Source of the DNA: Ascochyta rabiei
Taxonomy: Eukaryota; Ascomycota; Dothideomycetes; Pleosporales; Didymellaceae
Length of the DNA stretch: 64,000 bases
NCBI RefSeq assembly: GCF_004011695.2
Contig: NC_082413.1
Coordinates: forward strand, 1,880,961 to 1,944,960
Reading direction: 5' to 3'
Part shown: positions 1 to 10,311 of the stretch, piece by piece
Layout of the letters: each line of letters begins with the position of its first letter
How positions within the stretch are numbered: position 1 is the first letter of the stretch
Made by a program: the position numbers and the translations under genes
Notes under the pieces: model-generated
What the model was told of the DNA's origin: nothing
Databases searched by the model: none
The model's input: the letters and a program-made list of their open reading frames with translations, nothing else

Positions 1-60
1 TAAGTTAGGAAAAGATAAGGGACCTAAGAGCTAATCTCCTCTCTTATAGCCTATATTAAA

Positions 61-3000
61 TTGTCTAAGAAGAAGAAGGAAAATATCTCTCTTTATAAGG
101 CAGTGTACCTAGAATATATACGCCTGCTTACAGTTAAAACATCTATAGGCAACGCAGAGAATATAGAAGCCTTAATAGATAGAGGGTTACAACTAAACTT
201 AATTTTAGTTCTTCTAGCAAAGGAGCAGGATCTAGAGGTCACACTATTAAATAAAATAGTGGCTAAAGGTGTAGGCAGAGCAGAATTGCCTATCTACAGA
301 GTAACTACAGCAGAAGTATCTATTGTTAACTCCTGTGGAAGATAGGAGGTCTAACAGATACCTTTTGTAGTTACAGACCTACAAAGGTACAAGATATACC
401 TTAGATTACCCTAGATTAACTAGATAAACCCTAAGCTAAGCTATTTAAGCTAGCGTATGCTCTTCTAAGGGAAGAAGTATAGAAACTCTCATAAACTAGA
501 GAAAATAGCGTTAGAAGATGCTAAAGAGTTTAAACGCACTATAAGAAGTCCTTTAGCAGACGTTTATATATATATAGTAAACTTAGTAGGTATATATAAC
601 CTAATATCTGCTAAAAAGGGCCTAATTCTAGAAGTGTATTGCAAATATGCGCACTTAGGATTAGAGGATGATGCTTAGGTCCTACTAGAGCATAGAGAGC
701 ACAACCTAGCAATTAATATTGTAGAAGGAGCTACTTCCCCCTACTAACTGTTATACAGACTATCTGTAATAGAATTAGAGATACTTAGAAAGTATCTAGC
801 AGAATATCTATAACATGGCTAGATATAACACTTAAGGTCGCTAGCAGGGGCGCCTATTCTCTTTTTAAAGAAGAAAGACAGTAACCTATAACTGTGTGTA
901 GACTATAGAGGTCTAAACAAGATAACAGTTAAAAACTACTATCTATTGCCACTAATTATAGAGTTACTAGAACAACTAGCGCAAGCTAAGTTCTATATTA
1001 AACTAGATGTACGTAAGGCATATTACTATATCTAAATTAAGGAAGGGGATAAGTAGAAGACTGCGTTTTAAACTAGGTATAGACATTTTAAGTACATAGT
1101 AATACTATTTAGACTTATAAATGCTCCTACCTAATTTTAGGCCTATATAAACAAGGCACTAATAGGATTAGTTAATATAACTTATATTGTGTATCTAGAC
1201 AACATATTAGTATACTCTAAGATAGAGGAAGACCACATTAGACACGTTAAGGAGGTCTTAGAGAGGCTTTACAAAGCAAACCTCTATATACGCTTAGATA
1301 AGTGTAAATAGTACTGTTAACGTATAGAGTACCTTAGGTATATAGTCTTGCCTAAAGAGGTAAGCATTAACCTAGACAGGGTTAAACCAATCTAAGAATA
1401 GCTAATTCCGCGCATAGTTTGCAATATCTAAGTATTTATAGGCTTTATAAACTACTATTAGAGATTTATTATAGGGTTTTCTGAATTAGCCTTGCTATTA
1501 ACCTAATTAACCTAGAAAGGGCTAAATTTGGCCAAATCTAGTTAAGTAATAAGGAAGAAGGAGAGTTAGCCTCTTAAGCTAAGTAAAGAATCCCTATAAG
1601 CTTTCTAGAATATAAAGGATTTATTTATTAATGTACCTATCTTAGTTTATTTTGTACCTAGGAGACAGACTAGGATTAAAGTAGATGCCTCTAGAGGCGC
1701 TATCTCAGGATTCCTTAGTTAACTAGTCCCTAGAGAGGGGAAGCCAGCCTAATAGAGGCCTGTAGACTTCTATTTGAAGAAGTTAATCTAAGTAGAGTAC
1801 AACTATAATACTTATAACTAGAAACTTCTTATAATTATCTAGAGCTTACAGTATTAGCAAAGATACTTAGACAGTACCTTCTTTAAGATCTTAACAGATT
1901 AATAAAACCTAAAGTAGTTTATAGAGACAAAGGTTCTTAGCTATTAGCAAGTAAGGGCATACTTAGTGTTATCTAAGTTTAACTTTGTAATTACTTATTA
2001 CCTAGGGTCTATAAACCCTGCAGATAGACCCTTACAGCATCCTAATTATATAAGAGAGGCTTAAGACCCCTTATAAAAGTACAATAGGGCTTTTATACAA
2101 CTGCTTTAGGAGATCCTAACTAGAAGGAACCCTAATACTCTCCTAGTAGCAGCTATAACCCTTTGTTTGTCTGTAAAAGGAAGAAAGGATATAAGGGATC
2201 TTAAAAGAGAAGAATTAAGAGAGAACAGTTAGATAGAGCTAACAACGGACTTAGACAACACAGACAAACTCTCTAGTACTAAAAAAGAGTTAAGTAACGT
2301 TAAAATAGGACAAAATAACCTAGAAAAAGACAATATAGCTAAGGAGAGGCGTATCTTACTTATAAGGCTAAAAGATAAAGTGTAAGTTATTAAAGAGTAT
2401 TATAATAACCTAATATTAGGACACTTTAGAGCATAAAGGACCTTAGAGACGATTTAGCGCAGATACACCTAGAGGGGCATTAATAAGGATATATCTAACT
2501 ACTGCCACAACTGCTTAGTATGTAGGAGATTAACTACTGCCTAACACAAACTATACAGGTTATTATAACCTTTACTAGTGCTAAGCTAACTATAGGAGGA
2601 CGTAATAATAGATTTTATTACAGAACTACCCCCTAGCAAGGTAGCTAGGTTAGTGTACAACTTAATACTAGTAGTAGTATGTAAATTAACTAAAATATCA
2701 CATTATATACCAGCCAGGGCTAATTAGGATAGAAAAGACCTAGCACACACCTAGATTAGAGAAATTATCTGCTTACACAGCGCGCCAGCACAAATTATCT
2801 TAGATTAGGGGTTGCTAATAAACTTAAAGACGTAGGAAACCTTTAACCACTATTTAAACTTAAGACAAGTCTTAACGTTGGCCTATTATCCCTAGACAGA
2901 TAGCTAAACAGAAAGGCAAAATCAGACTCTTAAACAGTACTTACGTTGCTATTATACTCTAGAATAAGACAATTAGGCCCTATAGATTTTAATTGCAGAA

Positions 3001-3660
3001 TTTATGTATAATAATAGCATTTACGCATCTATAAACATAACACCTTTCTAAGCCTGTTACAGTATAGATCTAAGAAGTATAGATTAGCCTACTTTAGTAT
3101 TAAAAGGCCGAGAATCTCCCCTTACAAAGGAATTAGCTACTAGAGTTATTGCCTTATAGGCTACTTGCAAAGTAAATATAGAAAAGTTAAATAAGTATTA
3201 AAAGAAACACTTAGATAAGAAACAACTACTAGCACCCTTTAAAGTAGGCAACAAAGTACTAGTTTCTAGTAAGAACATTAGGACAGTACGCCTAAAAAAG
3301 AAGCTAGACTAGAAATACCTAGGACCTAGGACTATTACAGCCTAGATTGGCCCTAGTGCATATAGAGTAGACCTGCTAGGAATAAAAGGGATCTATCTAG
3401 TATTCTATGCGTTACTGCTAGACCTATACATACTAAGAAGTTAACTCCTAATTATATAGAAATAAATACAAGAACCTATAGTTAAAGGGGAAGAGAAGGT
3501 ATAGGATGTAGAAAAAGTCCTTAACAGAAGGTAACTAGACAATAGACAGTAGGAATACCTTATTAAGTAGGACAGATTCCCTAAATTAGAAAACTCCTAG
3601 GAAATTAGCACAAATCTTTCTAAAGAAGTGCTAAAATAATACTAGAAAACTATAAAGTAA
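61..3660 (+). pseudogene. Gypsy-1 pol pseudogene (PR-RT-RH-IN-chromodomain)
   Basis: The first 95 codons are open (61-345) and hold the protease-like region, where the expected Asp-Ser-Gly active site reads Asp-Arg-Gly near 175-190. Reverse transcriptase follows at roughly 740-1310, with the substrate-binding segment near 990-1020 and the catalytic box reading YLDN instead of YLDD near 1194-1206. RNase H-like sequence lies around 1650-2000. An integrase zinc-binding region (about 2440-2530) and DDE core (about 2590-3000, including the TDGQTERQN-type box with stops) come next. A chromodomain-type segment (YLIKW...EN(W)EI pattern) is at about 3550-3660. Stops are mostly TAG or TAA at expected Gln and Trp positions. 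Confidence 0.85.
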
Positions 3661-3699
3661 CTGCTTAGACCGCGTAATAAGACGTTAAGGTTAAAGTTT

Positions 3700-3712
3700 A
3701 AAAAAGGGGGGG
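3700..3712 (+). other. Polypurine tract of Gypsy-1
   Basis: An A-run followed by seven G residues sits about 40 bp after the chromodomain. That is where plus-strand priming occurs at the edge of a 3' LTR. Its position supports the plus orientation of the element. Confidence 0.6.
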
Positions 3713-4094
3713 ACTAAAAAGGCTAAATACCTTTACTTAATTATAATTTTTCCCTATAGGGGTTTTTTAACTAATAAGTGTTTAATAGTTTACGCTAAGG
3801 GAAAACATAACCCTACCTTACCCTAAGAAATACAGACTAGCTAAAGCAGGCATCTTTTAGCCTATTATAGCTATTTCTAATATAAGGAGATAAAGAAAGT
3901 TATACGCTACGTTATATAGTTACAATTGTAAGCAAATATAGGAGAATTGGTGTAGAAGAACACCTTCCTAGTATTATTTAGACTATCTAAGAGTGCAATG
4001 CACCTAATTGCCATATTGGCCTGAAACCATCTACTGACTACAAACTTAGGTATTATTAATCTAAACCTTCCATTATAGGGAACATCTATTAACC
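3713..4094 (+). other. Probable 3' LTR or flank of Gypsy-1
   Basis: TpA-rich sequence follows the purine tract and has no coding content I can support. It should contain the 3' LTR, but no clear TG...CA ends are visible and there is no second copy in the window to delimit it. The short open frame on the minus strand here is not supported by any recognisable motif. Confidence 0.35.
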
Positions 4095-4520
4095 ACAACC
4101 TCTACTACAGGCATGAGTGGCAGCCTTGCGACCACTACGAGGCTTCTTAGCAGCATCAGCGGCAGCCTGCTCGGCGGCCTCTTGCTCCTCCCGCTCCTCT
4201 TAGAGTTGACTAAGTGTCTTTCTAGTGCCTGTAATCTGGTACTTTAACTATAAAAGAAGTTAGATATTGTTAAAACAGGTTAAAACATGCTATAATACCT
4301 TCTTGCGGGGGGTGATGGGCGCATCTGGATCAGACTTGCCACCGCTCTCCTCTAACATCTTCTTTCGCTTTATCTCAGCCTTAACAGCGCTAGCCTTAGA
4401 TTAATCTTACTTCTTAACGTAGATGCTGGACAAGGTTAACTTACGTGCGCAAGTGTTGCTATTATAGAGTGTAAGCAGCTCTTTCTGCAGCAAATAGTTC
4501 CTATAAAGGTTAGATTATGC
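4095..4520 (-). pseudogene. Fragment of a charged, Ala/Lys/Glu-rich protein, possibly a transposase C-terminus
   Basis: On the minus strand two open blocks can be read. One (about 4310-4400) is rich in Lys and Glu and ends at a GT donor-like site. A second (about 4095-4245) is a Glu/Ala-rich, coiled-coil-like tail followed by a basic Lys-Pro-Arg-Ser-Gly stretch. The gap between them resembles an intron with an AG acceptor. This stretch is clearly less RIP-mutated than both sides. Such charged tails are common at the C-terminus of pogo-type transposases, but no catalytic domain is present, so that identification is a guess. Confidence 0.3.
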
Positions 4521-4571
4521 TAACGTACTCTACGGGTGAGCGGATCAAACGGGTGAGCGGATCACTCTGCT
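4521..4571 (+). repeat. Left TIR of family A transposon
   Basis: It begins TAACGTACTCTACGGG and carries two tandem copies of a 13-14 bp motif ending GAGCGGATCA. It is the inverted counterpart of 6337-6387 with a few mismatches. Confidence 0.88.
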
Positions 4572-4603
4572 AAGACCACACCAAACCTCCACCTTACCAC
4601 GCA

Positions 4604-6256
4604 ATGCCTCAACAACAACATTAATCTACGCCCTTAAGAGAAGCTGCGATACAGCTTGCGCTCCAGGTAATTAAATAAGACGCAATACTTACCCTATAAC
4701 GCGCTGCAGCTATATATAACGCGCCTTACAGCACACTACACGCTTAATACACAGGACAACCTACACAAGCTAATTGTACGCTAGTTTAACAGATTATAGA
4801 CCAGACTAAGGAGGACGTAATTGCTAAGTATATCCTTAAGCTAGATGTACAAGGATTTGCCCCTTAGCTAGCTGCTATAGCTAATATAGCTAATTCTTTG
4901 CGTACTAAGCGCAATATAGGCCATGTTAGCATAAACTAGCCTAACACGTTTGTTAAGCGCCGCCCTAACCTTAAAGTAAGGTTTAATCGCAAGTACAACT
5001 ACAAGAGAGCCCTCTGTAAGGATCTAGAGATTATTAGGGGCTAGTTTAGGCTTATAGCGAATGTCAAAGCTAAGTATAGCATCTAGGACAATAACACGTA
5101 CAACTTTAATAAGACAGGCTTTATAATAGGCTAGATATTAACAGGAGCAGTTGTTATAGGCTTAGAGCGTTAAGGACAGCTAAAGGCAGTGCAGTAGGGC
5201 AATTAAGAGTAGACAACGGTTATATAGGGCATTAATGGCATAGGGTAGGCTATTCTACCCTTTATTATCTTTAAAGGCCGCAACCACCTCTCTGCCTAGT
5301 ACAAAGAGGACAATCTGCCCTATAACTGGGTTATTAGAGTCTCTGAGAACAGATGGACTACTAACAAGCTTGGTCTAGACTGGTTAAAGCACTTTAATGC
5401 CTATACAAAGACACGCACCTAAGAAGTACACTAGCTGCTCCTTATTAACAGCCACAAGAGCTATAACTCCCTTAACTTTTAATAATACTATAAGGAAGCA
5501 AAGATTGTTATACTATGTATGCCTCTATACTTATCTTACCTCTTATAACTACTAGATATAGGTTGTTTTACCCCTCTAAAGAAGGCATATAGGCGCTAAG
5601 CTAAGAATCTTATACACAACTATATTACTTATATTACTAAAACTAAGTTCCTACTATGCTTTATAGACGCCTATAAGGAGACATTTACTTCTAGCAATAT
5701 CTAAGGAGGCTTCTAAGGCGCTAGAATAGTCCCCCTTAACCCAGAACGGGTCATAATAGGTCTTAATGTCCGCCTACGTACCCTACCGCTACCTACTGTA
5801 GAAGATAAGCCCTGGCAGTCCTAAACCCCAAGCACTACCCTGCAATTAGGGTCGCAATTAACACTGGTTTAAGAGAGGATTCAAAGGCATGCAAGCAGCT
5901 CACCAACTTTAATAGTTAAGGCCTTTAAAAAGCTTGCTAAAGGCGCAGCTATAGTAGCGCATAAGCTAGTGTTAGCTTAAAGGGAGATTACTAGGCTTTA
6001 AGCAGCAAATAAGGCTGCTATGCGACGTAAATCGCATAAAAGAAAGCAATTACAGCAGGAGGAAGTTCTAACAGCTAAGGAAGGCCTTTAATTAACTACT
6101 CTAACTAAGTTTAGGGCGCGTAGTAATAGTAAGAAGGCAAAGAAGCAAGTGCGCGCTAAAGGAGGGGAAGTAACCTAAAGACGCTGTACAAAGTGCTACA
6201 ATATTAGACATAACTTACGTACATGTAAGAAGGCTGTAGAAGATATTTCTAAATAA
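4604..6256 (+). pseudogene. Fot1-like DDE transposase pseudogene (family A)
   Basis: From ATG 4604 to TAA 6254-6256 is 551 codons in one frame with no frameshift, about the length usual for Fot1-type transposases. Many TAG/TAA codons interrupt it. The N-terminal helix-turn-helix/CENPB-like half is followed by the DDE_1 core. In the core, the expected Asp of the D-G-H-S-H-type box reads Asn (near 5440-5455), a G-to-A change. The C-terminus has a basic stretch and a zinc-knuckle-like RCxxC...HNxRTC motif at about 6180-6232. Substitution without indels indicates RIP as the main cause of inactivation. Confidence 0.85.
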
Positions 6257-6336
6257 TATTATGTACTGCACTACTGTATACAAGGCCAAAGTGGGCTAAT
6301 GCGAGCTATAATAGGGTAGAAATTTAGTGTAGTCTT

Positions 6337-6387
6337 AGCAGAGTGATCCGCTTACCTGTTTGATCCGCTTACCTGTGGAGTACGTTA
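6337..6387 (-). repeat. Right TIR of family A transposon
   Basis: The reverse complement starts TAACGTACTCCACAGG and again holds two tandem copies of the internal motif. Differences from the left TIR are mainly transitions. Confidence 0.88.
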
Positions 6388-7791
6388 ATAGCTAGTGTCT
6401 TAGTACAAGCTTGTATTGTAGATCTAACCTAATCTTAAAGGTTAGCATTTTATTCTATCCTAAATTGTACTATCTTAGCAATTCTATTACGTAGGGTAAA
6501 CTATTCTAGTGCTTTATCTTTATAGACGTAGTAGCAATCTTCTAGTCTATAGCGTTGTCTATAAGTAGGGCATTTTGCTCCTCTAGCTGCTACTGTATCC
6601 CCTCTTAGGGACTGCTTAGATATAGTTATTTAACTAAAGTTCTGTTTTTAACAAGGTCTTCCCTAACTCCCCTATGTAGTAGGAGTAGATAATGCATCTT
6701 TAATAACATAAGAGGCGTCCCTGTTAGTGTCTAGGGTAGATTTACTACGAGTAGTAAGAGTTAAGTTATTCCCTGCAGTAAAGGCGCCCCTTTACTATCT
6801 CCCCTTAGGGTAGTACTTACTTATATGCTCTTAGAAGCGTTTTATTATTTCTTTATAAGTTATATTTTATTCTTATCTATTATAGTTCTAGAATATTATT
6901 GCCTAGGTTAGTACTATCTTTATTACTAAATCTAAGAAGTCTTAGACAGTGTCTTATATATTGTATATTTCAGTAATACCCTCTATTTTAGTGTTAGTTG
7001 CAGCATAATTATACTTAAGGAGCTAGGTATCCTAGCTCCTAGGTTATCTTATTAGTTTAAGGGCTGCTAGGTATTAGTAGCGTGTGCGTAATTATTCTTC
7101 TTTAGTATTAATACTAACTATATATTTAAGGCTAATAAGCTATGTTTAAATTAATTTACCTAGTTAGCAGTAGTTCTTTATAAGGTAGGGTAATACAAAG
7201 CTTTACATAAACATTACTACCTTGTCTAGGTTAGCTTGTTCCTTATAGTAGTCTCTATCCGCTATCTTGTAGGATTTAAAGCAGCTCTTCTAATAGTTAT
7301 TATCTTCCTTCTATGCCTTTAGGCTGTTAGCTGATAGTTTAGATAGGATTTTAGGAAGCTAAGGGTTTCCTTGTTTATTATTACTAAGGGCTAGCCTCCT
7401 CTTATAGTTGGTAATATCTAGGGCGTTAGGTACTTGTGGCTTAGTCCTTAGAGGGATAGTCTAATTTAGGTCTATCTTCTCCTATACGTCTAGAGAGGCG
7501 CAGTAGGTCTACGGTTAATATAACTAAGGTGTGTAGGTTATATAATCTATAAGAATTATTATTAAATTATGTATAGTTAATAGCGACATATTAAAAGGGT
7601 ATTTTAGTAGTGTTAGTAAGACTCTTAATTGTTAGATAATATGCTTAATGTGCAAAGATAATAATAAAGGTAATTAATTAATAATTATCTGTCTTAATGG
7701 CTTATTTTATGTGTGTGTGCCGCTAGCCCCTAAGTTAACTAAGGTTAACCCTAAAACCCTAACTTGGCTCGGCAAGGTCGGTTATCTAACA
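6388..7791 (-). mobile_element. Ty1/Copia element (Copia-1), 5' LTR plus gag only, RIP-mutated
   Basis: 6388-7085 is near-identical to 32187-32883 of Copia-2, and the LTR is shared with 28038-28199. Read on the minus strand, the 5' LTR (7630-7791) is followed by leader and gag. The gag contains a CPTC...YRLEDCYY zinc-finger-like motif near 6545-6585, typical of fungal Copia gag ends. The element stops abruptly at the TA where the family A transposon begins, and its pol half is absent on the other side. Confidence 0.8.
7630..7791 (-). repeat. Copia-1 5' LTR, 162 bp
   Basis: It has TGTTAGATAA at one end and the inverted complement TTATCTAACA at the other, giving TG...CA termini. The length is identical to the LTR at 28038-28199, with scattered transition differences. 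Confidence 0.85.
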
Positions 7792-7809
7792 ACTAGTAAC
7801 TAGATAATG

Positions 7810-8385
7810 TAACGTACCCCACAGGCGAAAGAATCAACGGGCGAGAGAATCAATTTTGCTAAGAATTAGCCTTTTCCTTAATTACTTAGCGAAACTATAA
7901 GCAACTAGGCTAGAATTTAAGAAATAGATATATAGATACTATATGCTAAGTGTATTAAAGTTGCACTTATCTTACTTCTAGATTACGTAAGTTATTAAGC
8001 CTTAAAGTAGGTCTATTCTAGCTCTACTAATACCCCTGTAACTACTATCTAGGCTTACTAATAAACTTAGATAAACTTATATAATACTATTAAATATATT
8101 TTCTATTATACCTAAAGAGCCTAAGGCTATAACTCTAGTAGTTCTAGAGATATAGAGTTATAGTAGCTTTTTAAAGTAGGGTTATTAGACAGCTATGTCT
8201 AATATAGCTAATAGAATTCTATAGATCTAGTTAATTACTCTTTTTATATATAAAAATACTCTCTAGCAATTTTAAAGAATTTTATCTACTAGATCTAGAG
8301 TTATTAAGTGTTAGATTCTTGGTTTTCGCTAGTAAAACGGAGTGATTCTCTCGCCCGTTGATTCTTTCGCCTGTGGGGTACGTTA
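7810..8385. mobile_element. Non-autonomous Fot1-like TIR element (MITE-like), 576 bp
   Basis: The left end (TAACGTACCCCACAGG) and right end (reverse complement nearly identical) are TIRs of about 45 bp with a duplicated internal motif of the form GGCGAAAGAATCAA/GGCGAGAGAATCAA. TA lies at both outer ends. The interior is TpA-rich and has no transposase frame. Its TIRs share the TAACGTAC start with the 1.87-kb transposons, so it could be mobilised by a related transposase. It lies 18 bp from the Copia-1 LTR. Confidence 0.8.
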
Positions 8386-8750
8386 AGTAGACAGTAGACA
8401 CCCCTATCGAATTTTACAAGACACCCCTCACATCGTCCAATTGATCTGATTATTAGATCCAAGAATTGGATATTTCGTGTGAAGTAGACAGACCCTAAAT
8501 TCAAGAAAACCAAAAATCTGTTAGTATGCAGCTCTGTTGTATAAGCATTAGCGAAATCGCTCCGTACTGCATTGCACCCTTCACATCCAACAGCACAGCA
8601 ATGAAAAACCTGTTCTAGATGGCAGAAATCCGTATAGAAAAAAGGGAATTGTCATGCTCAATTACCTATCAGTCTAACACAATACTCAAGCACGGGAGCA
8701 GGGAAGCCGGAGGCGACCAACGAGCAGGCATACCATCTGTTGTCTAAAAG
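8386..8750. other. Intergenic, edge of gene island 1
   Basis: Base composition changes here from TpA-rich transposon sequence to normal genic sequence. It should contain the 3' UTR of the minus-strand dehydrogenase gene. I see no gene or repeat in it. Confidence 0.5.
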
Positions 8751-9828
8751 CTACAAGCCGCTCTCAATGTCCACGCTCGGAACCTTCTCCTTGAACAAGG
8801 CGATAGTCTCGTCCCAAATCCTCTGTTGCGACGTCTTGCCCTCGGTCGAAAGCACGAAAGGAGATGGCCTGCATCGTATTAGTATGACCTCTCCACACCG
8901 CTACTACAATGTCGGGGGCTTACTTGGCCAAATGCTGCTCGGTCAGGTACGCACCAGGCTCATCGACATGCTGAGTCGCGGCGTACGTCAGATTGTGCCC
9001 ACCCTGGGCGGGTGTCCAAGCAAAGATCTTGTTGAGATAGGCCAAGCCTGGAGTCGGGTCAGAACGGTGCAAGGCACTGGCGCAAAGGCCTGGGTTGACC
9101 GCATTAATGACAACGTTGCCGGTAACCCTGCTGCTAAGCTCGCGCATCCAGAGGATGTTCAATAGCTTGCTCGTATTGTAGCGTTCCATGCCCTTGAATG
9201 AGTCCTTCTCATCCAAGCGAGCGAGAATGGAGGGAGCCTTTCGCTCGTCGAACGGGGTCCAGAAGTGGACCTCTGATGCGACAACAGTGAGGCGTGAAGG
9301 CGAGCCCGTCTTCGCAGCCGTGTCTTTGAGCGGCTTGAGCAGCAACAGAGAGAGAAGAGAGGTCCCCAGGTGATTAACCTACAGGGGATCAGTCAGTATG
9401 ACGTGGTCAGACGTATACAGAGCACCAACCTGAACGTTCTGCTCGTGGCCAGTCTTGGAGAGGGAGAAGACAAGCTTCTTGACACCAGCGCACAAGATGA
9501 CAATGTCGAGGCGATCGAGGGACTGGGCGCGCTCTCCAAACGCCACCATGCTCTCGAAAGACTCGTGATCAACAGGCCAGACTTGCACATCGCAATCCGG
9601 AGACTGTTTGAGAATCTCTTGCTTTGCAGCCTCGCCTTTCGAGACCGTACGCACCCCAAGAATGACTCTGGCCAAACCATGGCTGGCCATTTCCTTGGAA
9701 GCTTCTAGACCAAGGCCGACATTGGCGCCGGTGACGATGGCAGTCTTGCCATCAAGGCGAACATCTTGGGGGAGCGGCTTCGGCGTGAAGGTGAGCTGGC
9801 GAAGGAAGAAACCAAGCATACCACCCAT
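8751..9828 (-). CDS. Short-chain dehydrogenase/reductase (3 exons, 323 aa)
   Basis: Model: exons 9828-9430, 9378-8924 and 8868-8751, with introns of 51 and 55 bp that have GT-AG ends and branch-like CTGAC and CTAAT sequences. The exon sum is 324 codons in frame. The product is an NAD(P)-dependent oxidoreductase of the classical SDR fold. TGANVGLG (residues 33-40) is the cofactor-binding turn. Ser168 and YNTSK (Tyr200, Lys204) form the catalytic set. The usual NNAG is LCAG. A hydrophobic N-terminus (about residues 4-15) could anchor or target it. Substrate is unknown. It neighbours a Zn2Cys6 regulator, an FAD oxidase and P450s, which suggests a tailoring step in secondary metabolism. The start is the first in-frame ATG before the hydrophobic segment. 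Confidence 0.88.
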
Positions 9829-10311
9829 GTTGGCGATGAGGGGCAGGGCAATAGGACTAGTATAATGCAGAAGATGGGCACATGTGCTTCACCTAGCTGT
9901 TTGTGGTAGATTTGGGAGGAGGACAGGAACAATCCAGCAACAGTAGGGCCGAACGAGCGGGAAGCTGCGAGAAGATAAGTGAAGGATAAATTGGCGCGCC
10001 CAGCTGACGTTGACAGGTCGCGAGGTGGAGGGGCATCGCAAGGTCTGGGAAATTCTAAAGGGAATAGGTAACAAAGCCAGCCGAGCCGAGTCGGCTGCCT
10101 AGCCGGGCTTTGCGGCCTTAACGGACACAGGCGTGAAGGTGAAGACAGGACCGTCTACTCGGTACCCAATCATGAGCTTGCCACGCCCTGTCACGCTTCT
10201 TCCCGTGCATCTGCACCGCGACGCTACGGCCGTGTCTGCTCACGTTCATAATCCCTTAGTAGTTCACCGTTCTATGCAGACTTCTCTCTACTCCATCGCC
10301 TAAATAAAGTA
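9829..10311. promoter_or_regulatory. Dehydrogenase promoter / regulator 3' intergenic region
   Basis: It contains the upstream region of the minus-strand dehydrogenase and the 3' flank of the minus-strand transcription factor. The GC-rich TCGGCT site cluster at 10079-10096 is the only striking motif. No further gene is seen. Confidence 0.55.
10079..10096. promoter_or_regulatory. Candidate Zn2Cys6 binding site cluster
   Basis: The 18 bases AGCCGAGCCGAGTCGGCT hold two overlapping AGCCGA half-sites and one TCGGCT. The last two form an inverted repeat with a 1-bp spacer. It lies about 250 bp upstream of the dehydrogenase start. Zn2Cys6 regulators bind CGG-type half-sites, and TCGGCT also recurs between the FAD oxidase and P450 genes. 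The link to the adjacent regulator is inference. Confidence 0.5.

Larger units (their letters stand above)
1..3712 (+). mobile_element. Ty3/Gypsy chromovirus (Gypsy-1), 5'-truncated by window edge, RIP-degraded
   Basis: The interval reads on the plus strand as a Gypsy pol in the order protease, reverse transcriptase, RNase H, integrase, chromodomain, ending in a purine tract. Nearly all internal stops are TAG or TAA where Gln or Trp is expected, as CpA-to-TpA RIP would produce. The 5' LTR and gag lie outside the window. A chromodomain after the integrase places it with chromoviruses. It is inactive because stops interrupt every domain and the polymerase active site is changed. Confidence 0.9.
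4521..6387 (+). mobile_element. Fot1/pogo-like (Tc1/mariner) transposon, family A, RIP-mutated
   Basis: Inverted terminal repeats of about 51 bp bound the element, and TA occurs at both outer ends (4521-4522, 6386-6387) as expected of a Tc1/mariner target duplication. Each TIR contains an internal direct repeat of a GGTGAGCGGATCA-type motif, two copies per end. The interior encodes one transposase frame on the plus strand. The right flank matches the Copia gag seen at 32187 onward, exactly at a TA. The left flank does not match Copia, so the locus has been rearranged after or during insertion. Confidence 0.9.

Noticed and set aside
8740..9165. Plus-strand open frame of 141 codons over the dehydrogenase
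   Set aside because: It is antisense to a well-supported, intron-consistent SDR model with cofactor and catalytic motifs, and shows no domain of its own.
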